39,522 bases of DNA, taken from assembly GCF_001647025.1 (NCBI RefSeq), contig NZ_LUKQ02000026.1, positions 1 through 39,522 of the forward strand, given 5' to 3'. The stretch is from Endozoicomonas atrinae (lineage in GTDB: Bacteria > Pseudomonadota > Gammaproteobacteria > Pseudomonadales > Endozoicomonadaceae). Of this stretch, positions 8,798 through 16,827 are shown piece by piece (within the stretch, counting starts at the first letter, position 1; each line of letters begins with the position of its first letter). A program made the translations under genes and the position numbers. The notes beneath the pieces are model-generated. The model was not told the DNA's origin. It did not search any database and saw only the letters and a program-made list of their open reading frames with translations.

Positions 8798-8823
8798 ACC
8801 TCGTTCCCCAGCAGGAACGAGGT
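8798..8823. terminator. Hairpin between convergent tadD and lptB
   Basis: ACCTCGTTCC (8798-8807) pairs perfectly with GGAACGAGGT (8814-8823) across a 6-base loop. It sits in the 51-base gap between the stops of tadD and lptB, as expected for a bidirectional terminator. There is no clear T run on either side, and the arms match the end of the 1002-1134 repeat, so it may be a repeat relic used as an end signal. Confidence 0.5.
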
Positions 8824-8838
8824 GTAATTTGATGGATT

Positions 8839-9564
8839 TTACAGGCTGAACTGGTGGCCGAGGTATACATCGCGTACTTTCTGATTAGACAGTACAGTAT
8901 GGCTGTCGCCTTCAGCAATGATATGCCCTTCGCTGACGATATAAGCCTTCTCACAGATATCCAGCGTTTCCCGAACGTTATGGTCGGTGATCAGCACACC
9001 GATGCCCCGGTTCTGCAGATGACGAATGATGGACTTGATATCACCAACGGAGATTGGGTCAACACCGGCAAAGGGTTCGTCCAGAAGGATAAAGGTCGGA
9101 TCTGTGGCCAGTGCCCTGGCAATCTCAGCCCGCCGTCTTTCACCACCAGATAATGCCATGCCGGCACTGTCGCGAATATGACCAATATTGAACTCTTCCA
9201 GCAGCGATTCCATTTTCTCGACTCGCTGTTTCTTGTTGAGATCTTTTCTGGTTTCCAGAATGGCCAGGATATTCTCCCTTACGGAGAGGCGGCGAAAGAT
9301 GGAGGCTTCCTGGGGCAGATAACCGATACCTGCACGTGCTCTGTGGTGCATTGCCTGAAAGGTCAGATCCTGCTGATCAATGCTGACTTTACCGCCATCC
9401 GCTTTCACCAGCCCGACAATCATATAAAAACAGGTGGTCTTTCCTGCACCATTGGGACCCAGAAGGCCAACGATCTGGCCACTGTTAACCTGCAGAGAGA
9501 CATCTTTAACCACCTCTCTACCTTTGTAGCTTTTGCTAAGATGTTCTGCCTTGAGGATTGTCAT
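8839..9564 (-). CDS. lptB: LptB, ATPase of the LPS exporter
   Basis: LptB is the cytoplasmic ATPase that powers LptFG in moving lipopolysaccharide from the inner membrane across the periplasm. The 241 residues are typical. Walker A is GPNGAGKT (36-43), the Q loop lies in [14 protein letters not shown], the signature is LSGGERRR (from 137), Walker B is [13 protein letters not shown], and the switch histidine is in ITDHNVRE. It is the last gene of the minus-strand yrbG-kdsD-lptC-lptA-lptB set. The ribosome-binding site is poor, and a hairpin with a T run lies between lptA and this gene. The rpoN and hpf genes that often follow lptB are replaced here by the convergent tad locus. Confidence 0.96.
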   Translation of the reverse strand: MTILKAEHLSKSYKGREVVKDVSLQVNSGQIVGLLGPNGAGKTTCFYMIVGLVKADGGKVSIDQQDLTFQAMHHRARAGIGYLPQEASIFRRLSVRENILAILETRKDLNKKQRVEKMESLLEEFNIGHIRDSAGMALSGGERRRAEIARALATDPTFILLDEPFAGVDPISVGDIKSIIRHLQNRGIGVLITDHNVRETLDICEKAYIVSEGHIIAEGDSHTVLSNQKVRDVYLGHQFSL

Positions 9565-9586
9565 CCGGTTGTCTGTTAACCTGAAT

Positions 9587-9627
9587 AAAAAAACAAAGTA
9601 CGTCTATGTCGTCGTTAGCATAGACGT
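9587..9627 (-). terminator. Possible attenuator between lptA and lptB
   Basis: On the minus strand a perfect 9-bp stem (plus-strand positions 9600-9608 and 9619-9627, 10-base loop) is followed after 6 bases by seven Ts (9587-9593). It lies about 23 bases upstream of the lptB start. The gap between stem and T run makes it a weak terminator, so partial read-through or an mRNA-processing role is possible. Confidence 0.35.
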
Positions 9628-9690
9628 TGATTCAATGAAGACACTTGATAGATTATTGGTTCTACCAGCTGTCTCTGCCAAAGGCTACTG

Positions 9691-10242
9691 TCAGGGTTTG
9701 TTGGCAGTAGCTTTTTCCTGGCGGGGCTGAATAACCATCTGTACCCGGCCGCTTTCTCCCTGATTGGGCGTGCCTTTGGCATTGACGGTCTGCAATGTCA
9801 CGTTATAGTGAATCTTTTCACCCTTAAAAGTGTCTCCCTTTTGGGAGAGCTGGGCATTTTTGATCAGCTCAATCTGGTCGCTATTGACATCATAACGAAT
9901 GGTGTTGCCCCAGGCCTGAACGGTTCCCTGCTCACCAGATTGAAGCTCTTCATAATAAGCCCTGGCCTTGTTGCCCTGTGCAATGACTTTGGTTACTTCA
10001 CGATCTCTGGTGTAGATGGTGATAATGTCACCGGTGATGCGGGTTGTGCCCTGGGTCATCACCACATCACCGCGATACACAGAAACCCCTTTCCGGTTAT
10101 CAATGTCAGCAGAATCAGAATTGATTTTGATGGGCTGCTGACGGTCGGCGGGCAATGCCATGGCCATCATGGGAAAAAATATCAGTCCGACAAGCCATTT
10201 TCTGGTCAGAAGCGTTCTTAATCGGGGTAATCGAATCGTCAT
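9691..10242 (-). CDS. lptA: LptA, periplasmic LPS bridge protein
   Basis: LptA forms the periplasmic beta-jellyroll bridge that carries lipopolysaccharide from LptC to LptD. I take the ATG at 10242 because it gives a normal signal peptide (basic start, WLVGLIFFPMMAMALPA) and has AGGGAAGAG upstream. The ORF extends to an ATG at 10308 that overlaps lptC and adds 22 residues with no signal character. The mature part contains PIKINSDSADIDNRKG, the DVVMTQGTTRITGD strand pattern and a QGNKARAYYEE segment typical of LptA/OstA. Length from the chosen start is 183 residues, normal for the family. The C-terminal end is rich in Gln, Lys and Ala. Confidence 0.92.
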   Translation of the reverse strand: MTIRLPRLRTLLTRKWLVGLIFFPMMAMALPADRQQPIKINSDSADIDNRKGVSVYRGDVVMTQGTTRITGDIITIYTRDREVTKVIAQGNKARAYYEELQSGEQGTVQAWGNTIRYDVNSDQIELIKNAQLSQKGDTFKGEKIHYNVTLQTVNAKGTPNQGESGRVQMVIQPRQEKATANKP

Positions 10243-10294
10243 GTGCTGTCTCTTCCCTGACAGGAATGTATCGATGATTCTGGAAATAAGTGGC

Positions 10295-10879
10295 TTACTC
10301 AGGCTCATAGACCCCCCGTACTCTGGACTTCAATTGAATCTTTCCCTGTTTGTACCAGGCAGTCATCCCAAGGGCACGTGTTTCACCAGTATCACTGGTT
10401 ATCAGAACCGGGCGGTCAGTGTCGGCAATTTCCTCATCCGGAGACAGGGTGAGGAAGTCGGTATCCATTCTGACCTTTTGCTCATAGGTCTCTTGCTGAA
10501 CTGACGGGCTGCTTTGGATGACCACGACATTATCCCACAGTTCAATATCTTTGCCACCGGGTAGTAATTTCCCGCTCTCTGATCTGGAGACAGTGAGTTG
10601 CCCATTATCACCGAAGTTAGTCAGTATGGGGTGCTGGAGGAGTGTGTTGTCATTGTGAGGGTAATGGGTAATGCTGTCAGACTTCAACTCGTATTGTAAT
10701 GCGCCAGAAGCATCATATTCCTTAACCAGAGCGTCGACCAGAAAGTAGTCAGCATCCTGGCGGATGATTTCCGAACGGCTGGCGCTGACTGCTACTATTG
10801 AGCCATCATAGGCCCAATAGCCAGCGACCAGCATTAGCATAAGGATTGCAGAGATAATCAGATGATTGCGGTAGGTCAT
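10295..10879 (-). CDS. lptC: LptC, inner-membrane LPS transport protein
   Basis: LptC receives lipopolysaccharide from LptBFG and passes it to LptA. The 194-residue product has a single N-terminal membrane anchor (NHLIISAILMLMLVAGYWAY) and a periplasmic beta-jellyroll domain with the family-like segments ADYFLVDALVKEYDASGAL, a YELKSDSITHYPHNDNT strand and LLPGGKDIELWDNV. It lies between kdsD (23 bases upstream) and lptA, its standard neighbour. The immediate junction with kdsD is notable because kdsC is normally placed between them. Confidence 0.92.
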   Translation of the reverse strand: MTYRNHLIISAILMLMLVAGYWAYDGSIVAVSASRSEIIRQDADYFLVDALVKEYDASGALQYELKSDSITHYPHNDNTLLQHPILTNFGDNGQLTVSRSESGKLLPGGKDIELWDNVVVIQSSPSVQQETYEQKVRMDTDFLTLSPDEEIADTDRPVLITSDTGETRALGMTAWYKQGKIQLKSRVRGVYEPE

Positions 10880-10902
10880 CCAGGCTCCGTAACTGTCGCT
10901 GT

Positions 10903-11877
10903 TTAAACCACACCCGCTTTCAGCAAGTCATGCATATTGATTGCACCGACAGCATGCCGGTCATGGTCAACACAGATTAGAGCGTTAATCTTGCGATCAT
11001 CCATAATTCTCAGCGCTTCGGCGGCAAGAATGTCGGGTGTTATGGTGGTGCACTTGATGGTCATTACATCATCAATGGTCGTGTTGTGCGGGTCAACCCC
11101 ATGATCCAGTGCGCGACGAAGATCACCGTCAGTAAAGATACCAACGACAACATTGTTCTCATCAATGATGGATGTCATGCCGAGACCTTTTCGGGTCATT
11201 TCCAGCAGAGCTTCACCCAGGCGGGTGCCTTTTTTCACGGTTGGGATTCGATTGCCTTCATGCATAATATCCTGCACTTTCAATAGCAGTCTGCGACCCA
11301 GTGCTCCGCCGGGGTGGGAAAATGCAAAATCTTCCGCGGTAAAGCCACGAGCTTCCAATAGCGCAATAGCGAGAGCGTCACCCATGACCAGTTGTGTGGT
11401 TGTACTGGATGTTGGTGCCAGGTCAAGCGGGCAGGCCTCTTTATCAACACCGGTGTTCAGATTAACTTCAGCGGCTTGAGCCAGAGTGGATGCCGGTTTT
11501 CCGGTCATACTGATAACTGCCGCGCCCATGCGTTTGAACAGCGGGAGCAGAGTGACTACTTCGGCAGTTTCACCCGAGTTGGAAATAGCCAGTACAACAT
11601 CATCAGCTGTGATCATCCCCATGTCACCATGGCTGGCTTCACCGGGGTGTACATAAAAGGCTGGTGTACCTGTACTGGCCAGAGTTGCACTGATTTTACG
11701 GGCAATATGTCCTGACTTACCCATACCTACCACGACAATTCGGCCCCGACACTCCAGCATCAACCGGCAGGCATTGCTGAAGTCTTCACCAACACGTGGA
11801 AGCATAGCTTCAATAGCATCCTTTTCAATCTGGATGGTGCGACGACCAATTTCAATAAAATTCTGGTCAGAGGTCAT
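10903..11877 (-). CDS. kdsD: KdsD, arabinose 5-phosphate isomerase
   Basis: KdsD converts ribulose 5-phosphate to arabinose 5-phosphate, the first committed step to Kdo of the LPS inner core. The 324-residue protein has an N-terminal SIS domain (VVGMGKSGHIARKISATL, HPGEASHGDMGMI, AISNSGETAEVVTLL) and two C-terminal CBS domains from about residue 200 (VQDIMHEGNRIPTV and IDDVMTIKCTTI). Length and domain order match E. coli KdsD. It follows yrbG in the minus-strand operon after a 177-base gap. Confidence 0.95.
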   Translation of the reverse strand: MTSDQNFIEIGRRTIQIEKDAIEAMLPRVGEDFSNACRLMLECRGRIVVVGMGKSGHIARKISATLASTGTPAFYVHPGEASHGDMGMITADDVVLAISNSGETAEVVTLLPLFKRMGAAVISMTGKPASTLAQAAEVNLNTGVDKEACPLDLAPTSSTTTQLVMGDALAIALLEARGFTAEDFAFSHPGGALGRRLLLKVQDIMHEGNRIPTVKKGTRLGEALLEMTRKGLGMTSIIDENNVVVGIFTDGDLRRALDHGVDPHNTTIDDVMTIKCTTITPDILAAEALRIMDDRKINALICVDHDRHAVGAINMHDLLKAGVV

Positions 11878-12054
11878 TTCAGTAAAGCCTTTAATGGAGC
11901 TGTCAGGATTTCATGGCAAAGCATAACCTTTAAGACTCCGGTATAAAATAGTTCAGTACAGAGGTTAAGACCCGTTGACGTGCCATTGAGCTCGCAACAA
12001 AACGTCATCAGGCTCTAAGGAGCATCCAGCTCCGGTTCCAGTTTGGATAAATGC

Positions 12055-13017
12055 CTATACGGTTTGAACGTACAGCCATGTCCCGTAACAGGCATACCCT
12101 GCCAGAAGGATAATACCTGCAAAACGTCCAAGCGTTTTGGGTTTTTTACCGAGCATGGCCATGGCAGCTACAAGAACGGTAAAGGCCAGCATGACGGTGT
12201 AGTCTCTGGAGAAAACGGATTCGTTCAATGGACCAGGGGCAACCAGGCCGGGCATGGAAAGTACCGCCAGCAAATTGAAGATGTTTGAACCTACGACATT
12301 GCCAAGCGCAATATCATGGTGGCCTCGTATTGCACTGGCTACAGAGGCGGCAAGTTCAGGAAGGCTGGTGCCGATGGCTACAACGGTCAAGCCAATGATC
12401 AGTTCACTGACACCCAGCAGGGTTGCAATCTCTTTGGCTCCCCAAACCAGAATCTGGGCACTGATCAGTAGCAGCACCAGTCCGCCAACAAGTTCAAGGT
12501 AAGCTCTGCCAGAAGGAAGCTCTTCAATTTCTTCCACTTCTGCCAGGGGCTCTTCAGGATGAGCTTTCTGCCAGATTACCATCAGATAAAGCGTAACGAA
12601 CAGGCCGCTGAGCAGCACCAGACTTTCTGTAAGCCCAAGGTAGTTGTTTGCCAGGCAGGCACCGGCAATTACCGTGACAAACAACAGCCAGGGTATTTCA
12701 CGTTTAGCGAGCGCTGCTTTTACCGGTAGTGGTGCAATGAGAGCGGTGATACCAAGAACCAGTCCCATATTCGCAATATTAGAACCAATGGCATTACCTA
12801 CAGCAATATCCGTGTGTCCTTGAATAGCGGACATCAGTGAAACCAGAATTTCTGGTGCAGATGTACCTATAGATACGACGGTCAAGCCGATAAGCATGGG
12901 GGATATCCCCCAGTTTCTTGCCGTAGCAGCGGCTCCGCCGACAAAACGGTCTGCACTCCAGGTGAGGAGTATGAAGCCAACAATAATGGCTGCTATGGCA
13001 TAAATGGCAGGGCTCAT
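12055..13017 (-). CDS. yrbG: YrbG-like Ca2+/Na+ antiporter family protein
   Basis: This 320-residue inner-membrane protein belongs to the calcium/cation antiporter superfamily. About ten hydrophobic segments are arranged as two inverted halves, each with the family alpha-repeat: SIGTSAPEILVS with GNAIGSNIANMGLVLG in the first half, and AIGTSLPELAASVAS with GNVVGSNIFNLL in the second. An acidic linker (EEPLAEVEEIEELPSG) joins the halves. The position upstream of kdsD matches yrbG of enterics and Pseudomonas. The transported ion is not shown by the sequence. It is divergent from mlaF across a 223-base gap that should hold promoters for both operons; I see no convincing box there. Confidence 0.9.
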   Translation of the reverse strand: MSPAIYAIAAIIVGFILLTWSADRFVGGAAATARNWGISPMLIGLTVVSIGTSAPEILVSLMSAIQGHTDIAVGNAIGSNIANMGLVLGITALIAPLPVKAALAKREIPWLLFVTVIAGACLANNYLGLTESLVLLSGLFVTLYLMVIWQKAHPEEPLAEVEEIEELPSGRAYLELVGGLVLLLISAQILVWGAKEIATLLGVSELIIGLTVVAIGTSLPELAASVASAIRGHHDIALGNVVGSNIFNLLAVLSMPGLVAPGPLNESVFSRDYTVMLAFTVLVAAMAMLGKKPKTLGRFAGIILLAGYACYGTWLYVQTV

Positions 13018-13240
13018 TCCGGGAGGGTTCTCAAGATTTGGTACAAAGAAAGGGAGTGTATGGAAAATCAGGCAGGCAATGCAACTGCATTACAGTCTGA
13101 ATTGACCATATTAGAATAATATCTATCCGGTAGAGTTTGTGTGTTGCTATCAAGAAGGTGCAATAAAAGTGTGAAACAGGTCATAATGTCTCGTCTGGAA
13201 GACTTTTAAATTCTGTCTGTTGCAGGGATCTGCGAGCCCA

Positions 13241-14101
13241 ATGATGAATTCCATATCTTCAGGTGAAGAACACAGCAACGAAAGCCGCTCAGATAATTTT
13301 GTAGAGATTCGTGGTTTGACCTTTTATCGAGGTCCCCGGGTTATCTTCAATAATATCGATATGGATATACCCCGTGGAAAGGTGGTGGGTATCATGGGGC
13401 CTTCAGGAACTGGAAAGACAACACTGCTTCGGCTGATTGGCCGCCAGCTTCGACCCGATCAGGGTTCTATCATGGTTGATGGTCAGGATCTGGCAGGCCT
13501 GTCGAGAGATCAGTTATTTGTTCAGCGTCGTAAAATGGGCATGCTTTTCCAGAGCGGGGCTCTTTTTACTGATTTGACGGTGTTTGAGAATGTCGCCTTT
13601 CCTCTGCGCATACATAGCAAGCTCTCCGAAAGAATGATCCGTGATATCGTACTGATGAAACTGCATGCTGTCGGGCTGCGTGGTGCATGGTCACTGATGC
13701 CAAGTGAGCTTTCCGGCGGGATGAGTCGGCGCGTTGCCCTGGCAAGAGCCATTGCGCTTGACCCTGAAATGGTGATGTATGATGAGCCATTTGTCGGACA
13801 GGATCCGATTGCCATGGGGGTTCTGGTAGAACTGATCCGAAAGCTGAATCAGGCATTGGGCATCACCAGTATCATTGTTTCCCATGATCTTCATGAAACA
13901 GCCAGTATCGCTGACTTACTGTATTTGATAGCGGACGGAGAAATTATAGGTTCAGGCACCCCTGAAGAAATGCTGAACTCAAGTGATGCCAGGGTGAGCC
14001 AGTTTATGCAGGGATTGCCAGATGGTCCGGTTCCCTTTCACTATCCTGCAGATGATTATCAAAACGACTTACTGGCTCCGGGGGTAATAAATGAAACTTG
14101 A
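13241..14101 (+). CDS. mlaF: MlaF, ATPase of the Mla phospholipid transporter
   Basis: MlaF is the cytoplasmic ATPase of the MlaFEDB complex that moves phospholipids between the outer and inner membranes. From the ATG at 13241 the protein has 286 residues. Walker A is GPSGTGKT (53-60), the signature is [14 protein letters not shown], and Walker B is [13 protein letters not shown]. The ORF can be extended to a TTG at 13220, but ATG at 13241 or 13244 after CAGGGA is more likely. The first 18 residues are Ser/Glu-rich and not conserved in the family. It overlaps mlaE by 11 bases and heads the plus-strand mla operon. Confidence 0.95.
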   Translation: MMNSISSGEEHSNESRSDNFVEIRGLTFYRGPRVIFNNIDMDIPRGKVVGIMGPSGTGKTTLLRLIGRQLRPDQGSIMVDGQDLAGLSRDQLFVQRRKMGMLFQSGALFTDLTVFENVAFPLRIHSKLSERMIRDIVLMKLHAVGLRGAWSLMPSELSGGMSRRVALARAIALDPEMVMYDEPFVGQDPIAMGVLVELIRKLNQALGITSIIVSHDLHETASIADLLYLIADGEIIGSGTPEEMLNSSDARVSQFMQGLPDGPVPFHYPADDYQNDLLAPGVINET

Positions 14102-14885
14102 TGTTCTGGATCGGCTGGCTCAGCTTGGCCAGTTTGGTCTTGGTCATATACAGTCTCTGGGGCGATCCGGTATTTTTCTGTTTCTGGCCATTTTCTCCCG
14201 GGCTGGCTTCAGTGGCCGTGGTGCGCTGCTGGTTAAGCAGCTTTATAACGTTGGTGTTCTGTCGTTAATTATTGTGACGGTTTCCGGCCTCTTCATCGGT
14301 ATGGTTCTTGGCCTGCAGGGCTATAGTATTCTGATTCGATACGGCTCTGAAGGCGCTGTTGGTCAGCTGGTGGCCTTGAGCCTGGTTCGTGAGCTGGGGC
14401 CAGTGGTAACCGCACTGCTGTTTGCCGGTCGCGCCGGCTCTGCCCTGACCGCTGAAATTGGGCTGATGAAAGCGACAGAGCAGCTGTCCAGTATGGAAAT
14501 GATTGGTGTTGATCCGTTAAAACGGGTCATTGCTCCACGTTTCTGGGCGGGTGTTATCTCAATGCCATTACTTGCGGCGATATTCAATCTTGTCGGGATT
14601 CTTGGTGGAGTAATGGTTGGTGTTGACTGGCTGGGGATTTATGAAGGTTCGTTCTGGACCGGCATGCAGCAGTCGGTTGATTTTGTACATGATGTTGGCA
14701 ATGGCATGGTGAAAAGCCTGGTATTTGGGGTTGTAGTGACCTGGATAGCAGTTTTCCAGGGGTACGATGCTATTCCGACATCAGAAGGCATTAGTCGTGC
14801 AACAACGAGGGCAGTGGTTTATTCCTCACTGGCTGTTCTTGGGTTAGATTTTATTCTGACCGCAGTGATGTTTGGTGAGCTTTAA
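14091..14885 (+). CDS. mlaE: MlaE, permease of the Mla phospholipid transporter
   Basis: MlaE is the membrane permease of the MlaFEDB complex. The 264 residues are typical of the family, with several membrane helices ([38 protein letters not shown], and a C-terminal one). The coupling region [34 protein letters not shown], read in overlapping parts, is the highly conserved MlaE signature. It overlaps mlaF and is followed by mlaD after 14 bases with an AAGGAGAGAG ribosome-binding site. Confidence 0.95.
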   Translation: MKLDVLDRLAQLGQFGLGHIQSLGRSGIFLFLAIFSRAGFSGRGALLVKQLYNVGVLSLIIVTVSGLFIGMVLGLQGYSILIRYGSEGAVGQLVALSLVRELGPVVTALLFAGRAGSALTAEIGLMKATEQLSSMEMIGVDPLKRVIAPRFWAGVISMPLLAAIFNLVGILGGVMVGVDWLGIYEGSFWTGMQQSVDFVHDVGNGMVKSLVFGVVVTWIAVFQGYDAIPTSEGISRATTRAVVYSSLAVLGLDFILTAVMFGEL

Positions 14886-14899
14886 GGAGAGAGCATAAA

Positions 14900-15364
14900 A
14901 TGCGGATGCGAACGGTAGAAATCAGTGTCGGCGCTTTTATGCTGGCGGGAATGTTGGCTCTGGTGGCTCTGGCGGTTAAGGTCAGTGGTCTTTCCCTCAA
15001 AAGCGGTGGTGAAACCTATGAACTGAATGCTTACTTCGATAACACTGGAGCCCTTAAACCCCGTTCCAAGATTTCGATGGCTGGTGTCACCATTGGTAAA
15101 GTTAAAGAAATTGAACTGGACAAAGAAACGTATATGGCCAGGGTGGTGATGGATATTGATCAGCGAATCAATAATATACCCATCGACAGCACTGCTTCGA
15201 TTGTAACGGCAGGCCTTCTGGGCGAGCAGTACATCAGCATCAGTATTGGCGGTGACATAGAATATTTACGTGATGGTGAGCGCTTTGAAGATACCCAGTC
15301 AGCACTGATTCTTGAAGAGCTGATCGGTAAGTTTCTTCTGGGTACGGTAAACAAAGGCGAGTAG
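14900..15364 (+). CDS. mlaD: MlaD, MCE-domain lipid transport protein
   Basis: MlaD is an inner-membrane-anchored MCE protein whose hexamer forms the periplasmic lipid channel of the Mla complex. The 154-residue product has an N-terminal membrane helix (VGAFMLAGMLALVALAVKV) followed by one MCE domain (YELNAYFDNTGALKPRSK, VTIGKVKEIELD, and the hydrophobic IVTAGLLGEQYISISIGG stretch that lines the pore). It ends shortly after the pore helix, normal for the short MlaD group. The 267-bp element at 15388-15654 separates it from mlaC. Confidence 0.95.
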   Translation: MRMRTVEISVGAFMLAGMLALVALAVKVSGLSLKSGGETYELNAYFDNTGALKPRSKISMAGVTIGKVKEIELDKETYMARVVMDIDQRINNIPIDSTASIVTAGLLGEQYISISIGGDIEYLRDGERFEDTQSALILEELIGKFLLGTVNKGE

Positions 15365-15387
15365 CTTCTTGGGAAAGTGTTCTCTGG

Positions 15388-15654
15388 CTAGGCTCTGTTG
15401 ACATAAGGTTGTTGACTCAGCTCAAACCAGAGTATTCATGACCAGGCGCAAGGACGAAGGAATACAAATGTATTTCAAGTTCTTGCAACGATGTCACGGG
15501 AGCTCTGGTTTGAGCCCGGAGGGTGGCTCGTATAGCCGCCTTCCAGCTGCGTTGGACTGGTTTGATGTAGCATCACTACACCTGCACCAGTCCGCCTTGT
15601 GGAAAACGGCTATACGAGCCGCTGAGCCTGCAACCTTATGTCAACAGAGCCTAG
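15388..15654. mobile_element. Nested inverted-repeat element (MITE-like) between mlaD and mlaC
   Basis: A perfect 24-bp inverted repeat bounds the element (15388-15411 and 15631-15654). Its outermost four bases are CTAG on both sides, so it can also be read as a 20-bp terminal inverted repeat (GCTCTGTTGACATAAG... inward) flanked by a 4-bp CTAG target duplication. Inside are two side-by-side hairpins: a 13-bp stem (15420-15432 with 15503-15515) enclosing AATAC/GTATT at 15461-15474, and a 14-bp stem (15525-15538 with 15607-15620) enclosing GGACTGGT/ACCAGTCC (15554-15561, 15586-15593) and TGTAG/CTACA. The whole folds like a cloverleaf. It holds no convincing gene and no transposase. Removing it would leave about 30 bases between mlaD and mlaC. 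CTAG fits the YTAR targets of some IS5-family elements, but the parent element is not identified. Confidence 0.8.
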
Positions 15655-15657
15655 TGG

Positions 15658-16353
15658 ATGGAATGGATGATGAAAGGCAATAAAAACGTGGTGACTTTCC
15701 TGATGGTGCTGCTTTTCCAGTGGTCTTCAGCAGTCATTGCCGCAGAGCAGGTTATTGAGTCACCTCAAAGTGACGTGGAGAGGATTACCCGGGAACTTTT
15801 GACGACTTTTGAAAAAAATATTAACCAGTATAAAAAGAATGATGCAGCCTTTATTGTCGAGGTTGATCGCCAGCTTTCACCCGTAGTTGCTTTTGACTCC
15901 ATTGCCCGGGGAGTAATGGGTAAATACTCACGTCGTGCTAAAACAGCACAAATTGAACAGTTTTCGAAGGTGTTCAAAGACAGTTTGATCAGCTTCTATG
16001 GCAAGGCCTTGCTTAAACTTGATGACACCCGGTTGACGATCGAGAAAGTCGATTCTGTACCTGATGCGGTATTAAATGATTACAGGTCAGGCAAAGCGCG
16101 GCTGGTTCCAGTGAATATGACGGTCAGAACGTCGTCAGGTACAGTGGCTATCTCATATTCTATGGTTCATCAGGATGGGCGCTGGAAGCTTAGAAATATC
16201 ATTGTTGATGGTATCAATATTGGTATTCAGTTTCGTAACCAGTTTGCAGAAGCTATGAGTAAGTATAATGATGTCCAATACGTTGTGGATCACTGGTCGG
16301 AAATCATGAAGGGCGCAGCAACGGAGAAAAATGCCGTGAGCAAAAAGTCATGA
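15658..16353 (+). CDS. mlaC: MlaC, periplasmic phospholipid carrier
   Basis: MlaC shuttles phospholipids through the periplasm between MlaA-porin at the outer membrane and MlaFEDB. In-frame ATGs at 15658, 15667 and 15670 are possible; the last gives the most normal signal peptide (MKGNKNVVTFLMVLLFQ followed by a cleavage site near VIAAEQ). The mature protein has the MlaC/Ttg2D pattern (VDRQLSPVVAFDSIARGVMG, SLISFYGKALL, VAISYSMVHQDGRWKLRNI, DGINIGIQFRNQF). Length of 227-231 residues is normal. The inverted-repeat element ends only three bases before the first ATG, so the region that sets translation start now partly consists of element sequence. It overlaps mlaB by ATGA. Confidence 0.93.
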   Translation: MEWMMKGNKNVVTFLMVLLFQWSSAVIAAEQVIESPQSDVERITRELLTTFEKNINQYKKNDAAFIVEVDRQLSPVVAFDSIARGVMGKYSRRAKTAQIEQFSKVFKDSLISFYGKALLKLDDTRLTIEKVDSVPDAVLNDYRSGKARLVPVNMTVRTSSGTVAISYSMVHQDGRWKLRNIIVDGINIGIQFRNQFAEAMSKYNDVQYVVDHWSEIMKGAATEKNAVSKKS

Positions 16354-16661
16354 CATTGGAAGCCGTGGCCCCTGGCCGATTTAAACTCCATGGTTTGGTT
16401 AATTTCGCAACCTCAGCAGTGATTGAAGAGCAGGGAGCTTGTTTGTTACTGAAGTCTGGAGATGACTGTTGGGAAATTGACCTGAAAGGTATTTCTCAGG
16501 CCGATAGCTCCGCTCTGTCGGTCTTCCTCTCCTGGATCCGGCTGGCGCAAGAAAATCAGAAGACCATTTGTTTTGCAGGCATGCCTGATGAGCTGAAAGC
16601 ACTTGCTCAGGTCTGTGGTATTCAGCAATTGCTGAATAGTGTGAGCTGCCTGCAAAGCTGA
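16350..16661 (+). CDS. mlaB: MlaB, STAS-domain subunit of the Mla transporter
   Basis: MlaB is a small cytoplasmic STAS-domain protein that binds MlaF and is needed for complex stability and activity. The 103-residue product has the STAS core (CWEIDLKGISQADSSALS, with the conserved Asp-Ser-Ser around residues 54-56, then VFLSWIRLAQENQKTICFAG and MPDELKALAQVCGIQQLL). It overlaps mlaC and closes the mla operon. The final two codons fall inside the decayed repeat end at 16657-16690, so the native C-terminus may have been altered by an old insertion. Confidence 0.9.
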   Translation: MTLEAVAPGRFKLHGLVNFATSAVIEEQGACLLLKSGDDCWEIDLKGISQADSSALSVFLSWIRLAQENQKTICFAGMPDELKALAQVCGIQQLLNSVSCLQS

Positions 16662-16690
16662 GCCTGCAAAGTTATGTCAACAGAACCTGA
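16657..16690 (+). repeat. Decayed end of the 15388-15654 element
   Basis: These 34 bases match the right end of the mla element (15621-15654) at 29 positions, including GCTGAGCCTGCAA and TTATGTCAACAGA. No matching left end is seen nearby. It overlaps the mlaB stop codon and looks like a solo remnant of a second copy. Confidence 0.65.
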
Positions 16691-16768
16691 GTCGTCAGAA
16701 AATTCGATTTCAAATGGTTGGCGACTTAACGTTTTGGGGCTATTAATGGAACCCTCTCTCAGATATCA

Positions 16769-16797
16769 TTGACCGATTTTACTGTTCCCTTTAAATT
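16769..16797 (+). promoter_or_regulatory. Candidate sigma-70 promoter for ibaG-murA
   Basis: TTGACC (16769-16774) and TAAATT (16792-16797) are separated by exactly 17 bases. Transcription would begin near 16804, about 24 bases before the ibaG start. It lies just after the end of the mla operon. Confidence 0.55.
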
Positions 16798-16827
16798 CCT
16801 GATTGTTATTCCCTGAGAGGTTGGATC

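Noticed and set aside
13102-13125. TTGACC upstream of mlaF as a promoter
   Set aside because: The only -10-like boxes are at the wrong spacing (about 12 bases).
15438-15683. 81-codon ORF inside the inverted-repeat element
   Set aside because: It lies across the hairpin stems, has no ribosome-binding site and no recognisable similarity, and the composition is dictated by the palindromes.
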